From contig NZ_SMSG01000004.1 in assembly GCF_004382795.1 (NCBI RefSeq), forward strand, positions 186,001 through 250,000: a DNA stretch of 64,000 nucleotides, given 5' to 3'. The translations under genes were made by a program, and so were the position numbers. The notes under the pieces are model-generated. The model made no database searches. It saw nothing but the letters and a program-made list of their open reading frames with translations, and was not told the origin of the DNA. Below are positions 54,363-63,401 of this stretch, piece by piece. This DNA comes from Cumulibacter soli (GTDB lineage Bacteria; Actinomycetota; Actinomycetes; Mycobacteriales; Antricoccaceae). Each line of letters begins with the position of its first letter. Positions within the stretch are counted from its first letter, which is position 1.

Positions 54363-55346
54363 TTATGCCCTCGGGTCAATTAGTCGGTATAACGCGTCGA
54401 CGACCAGCAGAATAACCACGAAGGCCGACGCGTATATCAACGTTAATAGTTGAATAATAGGGAAGTCGTAGTTACTCATCGACGTCACCAACAATTGACC
54501 CAATCCGGGCCACGCAAACACCATTTCCACGACAATATTTGAGGCAATTAGATTAGCGAGTATCAAGCCCATGACAGTCAGAATCTCGAGACTTCCGTTA
54601 GGCATGACATGCCGCAGGAGTATTCGACGTTCGGACGCACCCTTTGCCCGTGCTGTATATACGTATGACTCGTTACGTTGCTTCACGAGCGCGGCGCGTG
54701 CGAGGACAAAAAGAATTGATATCTGTGTGGTCGATTGTGTTATTACCGGAAGTATGAAGCTCGATGGACCGGTCATCTGTGTTCCGTCGACCCACCTGAG
54801 CGTCCCCGCGAAAAGGAGTATGAGCAGTGGACCAAGCCAAAAATCCGGTACGGAGATCCCGACGCTGGCGGAGGAGGTAAGCAACTTATCGGTTCGCTTG
54901 CCTGCCTTGCGCGTCGCCAGCATCGCCGCCGGGATCGCGACGGCCAGCGTGACGAGGAAAGAGATACCTGCGAGCATGAGCGTCGGGCCGACTGCGTTCG
55001 CTACGACAGCCCCCGCCGGCTGCCGCTGGTAGTACGACTCGCCGAAACTGAACGTGGCCAGATCTTTCAAGTAATCGAAGTACTGGATAATCAAAGGGCG
55101 ATCAAGGCCGAAGAACTTGGCTGTCGCGTCGAGTTGCGCCGGATCGGCTCCCGGCGGCGACATCAACGAGACCGGGTCACCGGTCAGTCGAGTCAAGAAA
55201 AAGACAATCGTGGCCGCTCCCCAGATGCTCACCATCGCCGCAACCAGGCGAACCCCGATGAACTTCGTACGACGCCACTTCGGCTGTATCGCCAGGTCCA
55301 ATTCGACTAGTGAAGTTGGATCGGCCTTCACCGCGCTCCTGGTCAT
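54363..55346 (-). CDS. Dpp/Opp-type ABC transporter permease (DppB family)
   Basis: About 327 residues with about six membrane helices and the BPD_transp_1 EAA-type loop (ARAKGASERRILLRHVMPN). It is the first permease of the transporter and partners with the permease half of the fusion protein. The ATG forms an ATGA overlap with the ATPase gene stop, which fixes the start at 55346 rather than the open frame at 55469. Its stop is 22 bases before the regulator start. Confidence 0.92.
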   Translation of the reverse strand: MTRSAVKADPTSLVELDLAIQPKWRRTKFIGVRLVAAMVSIWGAATIVFFLTRLTGDPVSLMSPPGADPAQLDATAKFFGLDRPLIIQYFDYLKDLATFSFGESYYQRQPAGAVVANAVGPTLMLAGISFLVTLAVAIPAAMLATRKAGKRTDKLLTSSASVGISVPDFWLGPLLILLFAGTLRWVDGTQMTGPSSFILPVITQSTTQISILFVLARAALVKQRNESYVYTARAKGASERRILLRHVMPNGSLEILTVMGLILANLIASNIVVEMVFAWPGLGQLLVTSMSNYDFPIIQLLTLIYASAFVVILLVVDALYRLIDPRA

Positions 55347-56338
55347 GCCCGTCCCCCTACGATCGCGGGCGATTCGCCATATACATGACATCTCACCTTC
55401 TGGGTGCCGCTGGGAGTTCGCGTCAGCGCAGGCGCCATCTCCCTGCACGGATCGATGACATCGGGGCACCGCGCCACAAACGGACAGCCGCTTGAGACCC
55501 GGGCGCTGGGATCCTCATCGCCACTGTCTTGAAGGGGGTGATGCACGGCCGCTATGAGTTGCTTCGTATACGGATGTGCGGGGCTGCTGACGATGTCTTG
55601 CGTCGCCCCCTCCTCGACCACGCGACCTTGGTAGAGGACGTACAGGTAGGTCGTGAGGAAATAGATCGGGGTCACGTCGTGGGACACCACAATGAAGTTC
55701 GCATCGTGCTCGCGCGCTGTGTCCCGTAGCAGGTTCAGCACGAGCCCACGCAGTGATGCATCAAGCGACGTCACGGGCTCATCCAGAACAATCACCTCCG
55801 GCTCGGAGGACATGGCGCGCGCTATGCACACCCGTTGGCACTCGCCACCACTCATACCTCCTGGGCGCCGAGCAAGGTATGCCTCCGGCAGGTCTACCGA
55901 TCTGATCAATCTGCGCGCGAGTTCCATTTGTTGCGTTCGATTCAGCCCGTTCGTGACCGTCGCCGGCTCGGTTATCGACTTCCAAATCGGCATGCGCGGG
56001 TTCAACGAACTGCGTGGATCCTGGAAGACAGCCTGTACCCGCCGATGGAACTCCCGACGGTCGGCAGCTGGCGCGTTGCCCAATGCAGAACCATGAAAAA
56101 GAACCCGTCCCCGCGTCGGCTCCTCCAGGTGCAGAAGCTGCCGTAGCAGCGTTGTCTTACCTGACCCAGATTCGCCGACAATTCCTACGGACTGTCCAGC
56201 GGTCAGGCGGAAGTCGATCTGGTCGAGCGCGATGACAGGCGGGTTTCCCCGGCCCCCGAGGTAGTGTCGTCCGACGTTCTCGGCTTCGAGAATGGGCACA
56301 GTTGTGCCACGATCATTGTCGTTGCGAATCTCAGACAC
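55343..56338 (-). CDS. Dpp/Opp-type ABC transporter ATP-binding protein (DppF/OppF type)
   Basis: About 331 residues. Walker A GESGSGKTTLLRQL, signature MSGGECQRVCIARAM, Walker B EVIVLDEPVTSLDAS and the H-loop in VVSHDVTPIYFL. The C-terminal Cys motif GCPFVARCPDVIDPC is diagnostic of oligopeptide-type transporters and often holds an iron-sulfur cluster in relatives. GTG at 56338 has GGGAGG five bases upstream and overlaps the fused gene by eight bases. It pairs with the ATPase domain of the fusion. Confidence 0.92.
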   Translation of the reverse strand: MSEIRNDNDRGTTVPILEAENVGRHYLGGRGNPPVIALDQIDFRLTAGQSVGIVGESGSGKTTLLRQLLHLEEPTRGRVLFHGSALGNAPAADRREFHRRVQAVFQDPRSSLNPRMPIWKSITEPATVTNGLNRTQQMELARRLIRSVDLPEAYLARRPGGMSGGECQRVCIARAMSSEPEVIVLDEPVTSLDASLRGLVLNLLRDTAREHDANFIVVSHDVTPIYFLTTYLYVLYQGRVVEEGATQDIVSSPAHPYTKQLIAAVHHPLQDSGDEDPSARVSSGCPFVARCPDVIDPCREMAPALTRTPSGTQKVRCHVYGESPAIVGGRA

Positions 56339-58334
56339 GATGTCCTCCCTCAACCCCGTCAGCTACTGGGTTGTGGCACCACACCACATGGTTTTCGGTG
56401 ACGGTCGAGGCCGGCGGGAACGCCGAGTGGCACGCATCGACAGCGTTGGCGCACCTGCCGACGAACGGGCAGCCGGCAGTCGTGTCGGTGCCTTCGGGGG
56501 CCGGCGGTATGAACGACATCCGACGATCGATGAGGGCCGGAGTCAACTCGGGAACGCTATCGAGTAGCGCGCGCGTATAAGGGCTTCGAGGCGCCTCGAG
56601 GATCTGCTTGGCCGACCCCTGCTCCAGCACTCGGCCGCCATACATGACCGTCAAGTCGTCGGCGGTATCCCGGATCACTCGGACGTCGTGACTGATCAGA
56701 ACCAGGCTCGCTTCAGACTGTCGGCAATCGTCCAGCAGTAAACGAAGCACACGTCCTTGGAGTGATACATCAAGGGCGGTGGTGGGTTCGTCGGCCAACA
56801 CGACCTTCGGCTCGCCAGCAAAGGCGATGCCGACGCAGACTCGCTGACGCATTCCCCCGCTGAGTTGATGCGGGTAGGCGTTAGCGACGGCTTGACTGTC
56901 CTGGAAACCGAGGTCGTCCAAAGTCTCGTGGACCCACTCCCCTACTTGGCTCGGGGAACCTATGTCGTGGATTTGCCTGGTCTCGCCGAGCTGCCACCCG
57001 ATCTTGCGAAGCGGGTTCAATGATGACAACGGATCCTGAAAGACCATGCCGACGTGACGGCCACGCAATGCCGCTGCTTCATCCACGCCGATCACAGCAT
57101 CGCCGTACCGAAGACGCCCTTCAGACGCGGTCAGGCCCGGCGATAACAGCGCCGTGATTGCTTTACACAGGGTGGACTTTCCGCTGCCGGACTCGCCGAT
57201 AATTCCCATGACGCGGCCCGGGCGCAGCACGAGTGAGGCATTTTTGACGACGTACTTACCGGCATCGTCATGGACGCTGAGGTTGTCGACGTGCAAGACC
57301 GTGTCATTGCCGATCGCGCCATCGTCTAACTCGGCAGCATCCGTGTCGCCGTGATTACTCTCTGACGTCGCTACCTCAGTCGACGGCGCGATAGCCGGTG
57401 CTCCAATGACGTTTCCGGTGTCAGCTGACAACTTGAAGCGGGTCCAGTTGCCGAAGGCGTTGAGCGCCATCACGAAAGAACAGAACGCCACGCCAGGAAT
57501 GACCACCATCCACCACGACTCAAGATGGTCCTTGCCGAGGCCGATCATGCTTCCCCAGTCCGGTTGCGGCGGCTGCACCCCGACCCCGAGAAATGAAAGC
57601 GACGCTCCGATCAATACGCAGACGCCGAGATTCAGAACGCAAAGCGCGAGGAACGAGTTCAGGGCATTCGGCACCACATGCCGGAACACAAGTCCTGGAC
57701 CTCTCCGACCAGCGACCCGCGCGAGTTGTACGAATGCCGACGAACGCACGGTAATGACATCGGCGCGGACAAGACGCGCGTAGTAGGGCCACGTCGCGAC
57801 CGATATCGCAAGGATCGAACTCTTAACGCCGGGCGTGAAGGTGAACGCCATCAACATGGCCAGAACGAATGTCGGGATCGAAAGCTGGATGTCGCTAAGC
57901 CGCATCAGCAGGAACTCGAGCCATCGCGCACCGTTCGAGGCAGCCAGACCGACGATCAAGCCGATCGTGCCAGCAATCAGGACGCTGAGGCCGGCGACGA
58001 TCAGCATCGGCCGGATGCCCCAGATCAACCTCGAGAGCATGTCGCGGCCGAGGTTGTCGGTACCTAAGAGGTACATCCCGAACTCGTCCGATGAAAAACC
58101 GGGGCCCTCGCTCACAACCGAAAGTTGCTGTTCGATGGGGTCGTGGGGAGCTAGAAGCGGAGCGAACACGCCCGTCAGAACGATTATCGCGAGCCACGTG
58201 ATCGCTACCCACGGTGTTCTGAATTCCCTGCGGCGCCGCCCCTTCGCGGCATGTGTTGTGCGGCGTGAGTCCTTCCTGTTGGGAGAAAAACCGGTAGCCG
58301 CAGACGGCTTGGTGTGCTCGTCAACTAACGCCAT
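56331..58334 (-). CDS. Fused Dpp/Opp-type permease (DppC) and ATP-binding protein (DppD)
   Basis: About 667 residues. Residues 1-310 are a DppC-like permease (about six helices, ARVAGRRGPGLVFRHVVPNALNSF loop); about 350-667 are a DppD-like ATPase (GIIGESGSGKSTLCK, VFQDPLSSLNP, LSGGMRQRVCVGIAFAGEPKVVLADEPTTALD) with its own GCPFVGRCANAVDAC C-terminal motif. Separate genes in E. coli; permease-ATPase fusions are known in actinobacteria. It forms one half of the transporter. ATG at 58334 has GGGGAG six bases upstream; the frame open to 58373 is not needed. About 210 bases lie between it and the ligase stop, with only a CCCCCTAAG patch of note. Confidence 0.9.
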   Translation of the reverse strand: MALVDEHTKPSAATGFSPNRKDSRRTTHAAKGRRRREFRTPWVAITWLAIIVLTGVFAPLLAPHDPIEQQLSVVSEGPGFSSDEFGMYLLGTDNLGRDMLSRLIWGIRPMLIVAGLSVLIAGTIGLIVGLAASNGARWLEFLLMRLSDIQLSIPTFVLAMLMAFTFTPGVKSSILAISVATWPYYARLVRADVITVRSSAFVQLARVAGRRGPGLVFRHVVPNALNSFLALCVLNLGVCVLIGASLSFLGVGVQPPQPDWGSMIGLGKDHLESWWMVVIPGVAFCSFVMALNAFGNWTRFKLSADTGNVIGAPAIAPSTEVATSESNHGDTDAAELDDGAIGNDTVLHVDNLSVHDDAGKYVVKNASLVLRPGRVMGIIGESGSGKSTLCKAITALLSPGLTASEGRLRYGDAVIGVDEAAALRGRHVGMVFQDPLSSLNPLRKIGWQLGETRQIHDIGSPSQVGEWVHETLDDLGFQDSQAVANAYPHQLSGGMRQRVCVGIAFAGEPKVVLADEPTTALDVSLQGRVLRLLLDDCRQSEASLVLISHDVRVIRDTADDLTVMYGGRVLEQGSAKQILEAPRSPYTRALLDSVPELTPALIDRRMSFIPPAPEGTDTTAGCPFVGRCANAVDACHSAFPPASTVTENHVVWCHNPVADGVEGGHRV

Positions 58335-58543
58335 AAGTGCTCCCCTCGATAATCTCGTCGACCACAGCGACACTGACCGAATGTGCGGCGACGCGAGATT
58401 GGTCGCACATACTGCGGCTCAGACTTCAAGCGGCCAAGTCGATTAATGCGGTTCTGGCAACTTTCCGATTCTGTCGGCGCGCGGAAACAAGTTACGATGC
58501 GCGAATTACGACTACTCCCCCTAAGTTTCCTCAATCCGGCAAG

Positions 58544-60295
58544 CTACTCATCTGAGTGACTAGTCAATTCGACTAGGCGCTCCCGTAGGACATGCTTTTT
58601 AATCTTTCCGGTCGCCGTCAAAGGCATCTCGCTAACGATTTCGATGCCCGGGACTTTGTACTTCGCCATATTCTCGCGACACCACGCCTCTATTGATCGC
58701 TCATCGACATCCGCCCCAGCGGCTTCATCGATCAGCACGAACGCGAGTGGGCTTTCGCCCCGTTTAACGTCCGGGATTCCGATTACGGCCGCTGATTCGA
58801 TCGCGGGATGCTTCGACAGCAGCACCTCGATCTCGGACGGAAAGACGCTCATACCGTTCACTTTGAGCATCTCCTTGCTTCGCCCAAGGAACCTCAAGCA
58901 GCCGTCTTCGCCGATCTGACCGATGTCTCCCGTGTGCAGCCACCCATCCTTGAGCGCTGCACGTGTCGCATCGGGCTTATTCCAGTAACCGGTAAGCAGT
59001 GATGGGCTCTTCACGCATATTTCGCCCTCAAGACCTACCGGCAGAGTTTTCCCGGTGCCGAAATCGCATATTTTGAAAACCGTCCCTGGCATCGGCAGAC
59101 CGCAGAAGACCGGCCGCGAATTGAGGTCATAATCGTCCTCTTGAAATCCTCTGATGAAGGAGTCACTGGTATGCGTTTCGGTCATGCCATACGAACCCTC
59201 GCGCAGAACGCTGTCAACGTGCACCGCATTTCGCCACCGGGCTCGCACATCGGAATTGAGTCGCGTCACAAACGACATAGCGGCCGGAGCCGTGAGCGAA
59301 GAGAGATCGAATTCATCGAATCGATCATGCTCGAGAATTTCGATATAGTTATCGACAGTCCCGGTGACTGCAGTCGCTTTGTAGCGGTGTACGGCCGTCA
59401 TTACAGCGACCGGATCCCAGCGCGTCAGTAAGACACATGGCCGACCGGTATACACGGGGTATATGACGCAACTATTTTCGCCGGCAATCCAGAACACAGG
59501 CAGGAAGCTGACCATGACTGGCTGCTCGTGTTGCCCGCCGGTGAACCGCGAGTTTTGCGTTGCGGCGGCTGTGTACAGCATGTGTCGCTGTGTGTGTTCG
59601 CATCCCTTCGGCAGGCCCGTCGTTCCGCCGGTGTAGTTCAGCGCAGCTAAATCGTCCAGGTGCGTCTGAGGCCACTCCTCAGGCAACGCAGCGCGCATTA
59701 CATCCCGCCATCGTGCCGCGTGGCTTGTGGCGGGATGGTGATTCGCCATTCCTGAAGGCGTCGGAATCGAAGGTTTCGCCGGTAGATACTCCGTCAAGGA
59801 GGTCGTGACCATCGCGCGCAGCGCCGTACGGTCCAGTACTCGGCTCACTAGCGGCGCTAGATCGTCGAGCACGAAGATCAGTTCGGCGCCACAGTCCTCT
59901 AGCTCGTACACCAACTCTGACTCTTGGAACATTGGATTGACGGGTACGTGCACCGCGCCGATTTTGAGGATTCCGTAGAACGCGGCAATGAACTGCGGAC
60001 AGTTCTGCATCATCACCGCTACCCGATCGCCCCGACGTATTCCTTGCTGCAGGAGATAAGCCCCGACTCGATCGCTGATTTCGTCGAGCTCGCCGAAGGT
60101 CATCTCGTACCCGTAAAAGACCAAGACCGGGTCGTTGGGCGATATCCGCGCACGCTCTCGCAGGTACTCCGTTAAAGGCCGCTCACCCAGCTCGTAACCG
60201 AATTCCTGGGGCACTTCTGTCGGCCACACATCGCGCTGCCGCCGACGGATGTCCTCCGCAATTTGCTCTTCGGTGAGACTGCGTTCAGCCGGCAT
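58544..60295 (-). CDS. AMP-forming acyl-CoA synthetase (long/medium-chain type)
   Basis: About 583 residues. P-loop NYTGGTTGLPKGCEHT, A5 region YGMTETHTSDSF, hinge GWLHTGDIGQIGEDGCLRFLGRSKEMLKVNGMSVFPSEIEV, and the C-terminal catalytic Lys in TATGKIKKHVLRE. It is the most upstream gene of the cluster. Presumably it activates a second acid, or an alternative one, for the pathway. ATG at 60295 begins a sensible N-terminus (MPAERSLTEEQI); the frame open to 60478 is rejected. A GTAGGG/CCCTAC inverted repeat lies about 110 bases upstream. Confidence 0.9.
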   Translation of the reverse strand: MPAERSLTEEQIAEDIRRRQRDVWPTEVPQEFGYELGERPLTEYLRERARISPNDPVLVFYGYEMTFGELDEISDRVGAYLLQQGIRRGDRVAVMMQNCPQFIAAFYGILKIGAVHVPVNPMFQESELVYELEDCGAELIFVLDDLAPLVSRVLDRTALRAMVTTSLTEYLPAKPSIPTPSGMANHHPATSHAARWRDVMRAALPEEWPQTHLDDLAALNYTGGTTGLPKGCEHTQRHMLYTAAATQNSRFTGGQHEQPVMVSFLPVFWIAGENSCVIYPVYTGRPCVLLTRWDPVAVMTAVHRYKATAVTGTVDNYIEILEHDRFDEFDLSSLTAPAAMSFVTRLNSDVRARWRNAVHVDSVLREGSYGMTETHTSDSFIRGFQEDDYDLNSRPVFCGLPMPGTVFKICDFGTGKTLPVGLEGEICVKSPSLLTGYWNKPDATRAALKDGWLHTGDIGQIGEDGCLRFLGRSKEMLKVNGMSVFPSEIEVLLSKHPAIESAAVIGIPDVKRGESPLAFVLIDEAAGADVDERSIEAWCRENMAKYKVPGIEIVSEMPLTATGKIKKHVLRERLVELTSHSDE

Positions 60296-60658
60296 GTGCA
60301 GCGTGCCTTCTTTCTCCGGTCCGATTCGACCGTTCAAGGGGCGCTGGCATCTCGAGCGGTCTTTGGTGAGTGAGATCACGCTACGACCGGGATTTACGGG
60401 TCGGCTAGTAGGGCATCCCCTACACCTTGATCGCGAGGAAGGCGCGGCGCGACAAGGATTTCGCGAGCCGGAACGCATGATGGGCGCAGTTCACTATGTG
60501 GGATCGGACTTACGTGTGCGACCTCAGACGAGGCGGGAATTCTCTGGCTTCATCGGAAAGTGCCGTTGGCAGAGGGTACCCACGCAGCGCTACGCCACCC
60601 AGCGCAGACCGATGACTTTAGGCCTCGGTCATCCTCGGCGCCTGACCTGCGAACGCAC
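60296..60658. other. Long intergenic region upstream of the catabolic cluster
   Basis: About 360 bases without a gene between the cluster and the convergent-side hydrolase terminator. Apart from the inverted repeat at 60408-60423 and a small stem near 60384-60405, nothing stands out. It should contain the cluster promoter. Confidence 0.7.
60408..60423. promoter_or_regulatory. Inverted repeat, candidate LuxR-type operator
   Basis: GTAGGG-CATC-CCCTAC is a perfect 6-4-6 inverted repeat about 113 bases before the first gene of the cluster. It resembles the GGG-N4-CCC core sites of LuxR-HTH regulators (for example the PimM class). Whether the cluster LAL regulator binds it is inference. Confidence 0.45.
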
Positions 60659-60696
60659 GACGCCCGTGTCGGCGAGAAATCACCGACACGGGCGTC
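60659..60696. terminator. 14-bp hairpin terminator after the hydrolase gene
   Basis: GACGCCCGTGTCGG pairs perfectly with CCGACACGGGCGTC around a 10-base loop, 13 bases past the stop of the minus-strand hydrolase gene. Confidence 0.82.
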
Positions 60697-60709
60697 AGAT
60701 AGCCACGAA

Positions 60710-61639
60710 TTACTTCGTGACCCCGTGTACGAAATCGACCACATCGTCCATGAGAACCTTCGCGCTCGGGACAGCACCCTGCAGCCAGAACACGCCGTGG
60801 ACCATGCCGTCGTACCGCTTGGCGGTGACCTCAACTCCAGCATCACGCAGCGCCCCCGCATACGCCTCGCCTTCATCGCGCAGCGGATCAAACTCGCACG
60901 TTCCGACGTACGCCGGAGGCAGGTCAGCGAAGCTTTCCGCACGCGCCGGAACCACGTAGGGGTTGTTGGTCGGATCGGCCGCACCGAGGTAGTGCGCCCA
61001 GAACCACTGCATCGACGAACGCGTCAACAGGTAACCGTCGCCGTTCTCCTCCAACGACGGACTGCTCCAGTCATAGTTGGTGACGGGGTAGATCAGCGCC
61101 TGTCCGGCGATCTGCGGACCCTTGCGATCCCGCGCGGCCAAGGACACCGCGGCTGCGAGGTTGCCGCCGGCGCTGTCGCCTGACACGACAATCTTCGCCG
61201 GGTCAATGCCCAGATCCGCAGCGTTATCGGCAACCCACACAGTCGCGGCATAACAGTCATCGAACGCTGCCGGTGCGGCATGCTCGGGCGCGAGCCGGTA
61301 ATCAACGGATATGACAACGGAACCGGTGCGGTTCGCCAGCGTCCGGCATGGCTTGTCGACGGTCTCCAGATCACCGATCACCCAGCCGCCGCCGTGGTAA
61401 TAGATGATCGCCGACCTCGGGCCATCGGTCGCCGGCGTGTAGATCCGCACAGGAATCGCGCCGTCGGGACCTGGCACGGTGCGGTTCTCGACGTTGGCGA
61501 CCTCCTCTGCCTCACCTTGCATCTCGCCAAACGCCTCGGTAGCGGCGCGCGCCAACGGCACCGGCGATTCAGCGGTGGGCGGTGCACCTGCCTCGGCCAT
61601 AGCAGCAAGCAAGCCTTCAACTTCCGGGTTCAACGGCAT
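60710..61639 (-). CDS. Alpha/beta hydrolase of the hormone-sensitive-lipase family
   Basis: 309 residues. The oxyanion-hole motif YYHGGGW (about 76-82) and nucleophile GDSAGGN (about 150) define the HSL/type IV esterase family; the catalytic Asp is in CEFDPLRDEG and the His in GMVHGVFW. It should hydrolyse short acyl esters. It faces away from the DGPF/sigma pair and is separated from the catabolic cluster by a terminator and a long gap, so it is probably an independent unit. Confidence 0.9.
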   Translation of the reverse strand: MPLNPEVEGLLAAMAEAGAPPTAESPVPLARAATEAFGEMQGEAEEVANVENRTVPGPDGAIPVRIYTPATDGPRSAIIYYHGGGWVIGDLETVDKPCRTLANRTGSVVISVDYRLAPEHAAPAAFDDCYAATVWVADNAADLGIDPAKIVVSGDSAGGNLAAAVSLAARDRKGPQIAGQALIYPVTNYDWSSPSLEENGDGYLLTRSSMQWFWAHYLGAADPTNNPYVVPARAESFADLPPAYVGTCEFDPLRDEGEAYAGALRDAGVEVTAKRYDGMVHGVFWLQGAVPSAKVLMDDVVDFVHGVTK

Positions 61640-61764
61640 AAAATTGTCTCCCTCAGATGGTGCCCAGTGATCGTGCAGGCAGTCTCCACTGCACTATGGC
61701 ACACCTCACACGCGCATCACAGTCGAGCCCAAAATGCGGTGAGCCGAAAGATTTTTGGCGGAGA

Positions 61765-61791
61765 TGTCGATATCGGTAGATCCGTTCCGTC
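61765..61791 (+). promoter_or_regulatory. ECF42-type promoter upstream of the DGPF gene
   Basis: TGTCGA (61765-61770) and CGTC (61788-61791) are 17 bases apart. They match the -35 TGTCGA and -10 CG(A/T)C reported for ECF42-group sigma factors, as I recall it. The start would be near 61798, about 44 bases before the ATG. The adjacent sigma gene is of this group, so autoregulation is likely. Confidence 0.7.
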
Positions 61792-61841
61792 CCAGGTGCG
61801 AATACGGTCAAGAGGGCCGCATCGAATCGGAGGAGATCGTC

Positions 61842-62246
61842 ATGGCCAAGTACCTCATGCTCAAGCATTACCGCGGCGCACCGGCATCGGTGAACGACGT
61901 ACCCATGGACCAGTGGAAGCCCGAAGAAGTAACCGCACACATCCAGTACATGAACGACTTCGCGGCGCGCCTGCGTGAGTCCGGCGAGTACGTCGATAGC
62001 CAGGCATTAGCGTTCGACGGGATGTGGGTGCAGTTCGGCGGCGAAGGTCGCCCGCCCGTCACCGACGGCCCCTTCGCCGAAACCAAGGACCTGATCGCTG
62101 GCTGGATGCTGATCGACGTCGACAGTCAGGAACGCGCAATCGAACTGGCCGGCGAGCTATCCGCGGCGCCAGGAGCCGGCGGGGACCCGTTGCACGAATG
62201 GCTGGAAGTCCGCCCGCTGCTGAGCGGTGCGCCGAACGGCGAGTAG
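61842..62246 (+). CDS. DGPF-motif YCII-like protein
   Basis: About 134 residues with the YCII-related fold and the signature VTDGPFAETKDLIAGW (DGPF motif) seen in partners of ECF42 sigma factors. Biochemical function is not established; such proteins are small cytoplasmic alpha/beta proteins. ATG at 61842 has GGAGGAG seven bases upstream; the longer open frame from 61755 has no such support. It is three bases from the sigma factor start, so they are co-translated. Confidence 0.9.
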   Translation: MAKYLMLKHYRGAPASVNDVPMDQWKPEEVTAHIQYMNDFAARLRESGEYVDSQALAFDGMWVQFGGEGRPPVTDGPFAETKDLIAGWMLIDVDSQERAIELAGELSAAPGAGGDPLHEWLEVRPLLSGAPNGE

Positions 62247-62249
62247 CGG

Positions 62250-63401
62250 ATGGACCAGGATGAGTTACGCGCGCTGGTCCCACGTGTGATCGCGATCCTT
62301 TGCCGCCGCGGAGCCGACTTCGCGGCGGCAGAGGACGCTGTTCAGGAGGCACTCCTTGAGGCTGTCCGCACCTGGACGTCGCAGGAGCCGGAGGACCGCA
62401 AGGGCTGGCTCATCACAGTCGCGTGGCGGAAGTTTCTTGATGCCGCGCGATCGGATGCTGCTCGGCACCGCCGCGAGGAGCAGGTCGACACCGATCATCA
62501 GGTCGACGCCGAGGCGCCGGTCGTGCCGGACGTCGATGACACCCTGCACCTTTACTTCCTGTGCGCTCACCCGCGACTGAGCGCCGCCTCGGCCGCAGCG
62601 CTGACGCTACGTGCCGTGGGTGGCCTCACGACTCGGCAAATCGCCGAGGCCTACCTGGTGCCCGAATCGACGATGGCACAACGGATTACCCGCGCGAAAC
62701 GCACTATTGCCGACGTACGACTCGACGCCCCGGGCGACGTGGCGACGGCGCTTCGCGTGCTCTACCTGGTGTTCAATGCGGGATATAGCGGCGAAGTAGA
62801 CCTCGCCACTGAAGCTATTCGCCTGACGCGTCAGTTGTACGTCGCGATCGACCATCCCGAGGTGGCCGGCCTGCTAGCGCTGATGCTGCTGCACGAGGCT
62901 CGTCGCTCCACAAGATTCCGAAGCGATGGGTCTCTCGTGCTGCTGGCCGATCAGGACCGATCGCGCTGGGACACCGCGTTGATCACCGAAGGAATCGACA
63001 AGCTGCAGCGGGCGCTTGCGCGTGATGAGCTCGGCGAGTTTCAAACACAGGCAGCGATCGCTGCGTTACATGCGGATGCTCGCCGCGTCGAGGAAACCGA
63101 CTGGGTCCAAATCCGGGAGTGGTACGACGAACTCATCGCGCTCACCGACAGCCCAGTCGCGCGGCTGAACCGCGTCGTCGCGACAGCGGAGGCCGATGGT
63201 GGGCACGTTGCGCTCGCGGAGCTTGCCAACCTCGAACCGACCCTTCCCCGATACAAGGCGGTGTCTGCGTACCTACAGGAGAAAGTCGGTGATCTGGAAA
63301 CTGCCGCGGCGCTCTACGCCGACGCCGCGCGCGACGCGACGAGTACCGCCGAACGCGATCAGCTCGTCATTCGTGCCGCTGCGCTGCGGCATCCGCACTG
63401 A
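62250..63401 (+). CDS. ECF sigma factor, ECF42 group, with C-terminal TPR-like domain
   Basis: 383 residues. Sigma region 2 (AAEDAVQEALLEAVRTW) and region 4 (GLTTRQIAEAYLVPESTMAQRITRAKRTI) are followed by a C-terminal extension of about 200 residues with TPR-like helices (DLATEAIRLTRQLY...LALMLLHEARR, AAIAALHADARRVEETDW). No anti-sigma gene is present; the C-terminal domain is thought to control ECF42 members instead. Directly downstream of the DGPF gene and of a matching promoter. Its last 35 bases overlap the convergent kinase-like gene. Confidence 0.93.
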   Translation: MDQDELRALVPRVIAILCRRGADFAAAEDAVQEALLEAVRTWTSQEPEDRKGWLITVAWRKFLDAARSDAARHRREEQVDTDHQVDAEAPVVPDVDDTLHLYFLCAHPRLSAASAAALTLRAVGGLTTRQIAEAYLVPESTMAQRITRAKRTIADVRLDAPGDVATALRVLYLVFNAGYSGEVDLATEAIRLTRQLYVAIDHPEVAGLLALMLLHEARRSTRFRSDGSLVLLADQDRSRWDTALITEGIDKLQRALARDELGEFQTQAAIAALHADARRVEETDWVQIREWYDELIALTDSPVARLNRVVATAEADGGHVALAELANLEPTLPRYKAVSAYLQEKVGDLETAAALYADAARDATSTAERDQLVIRAAALRHPH

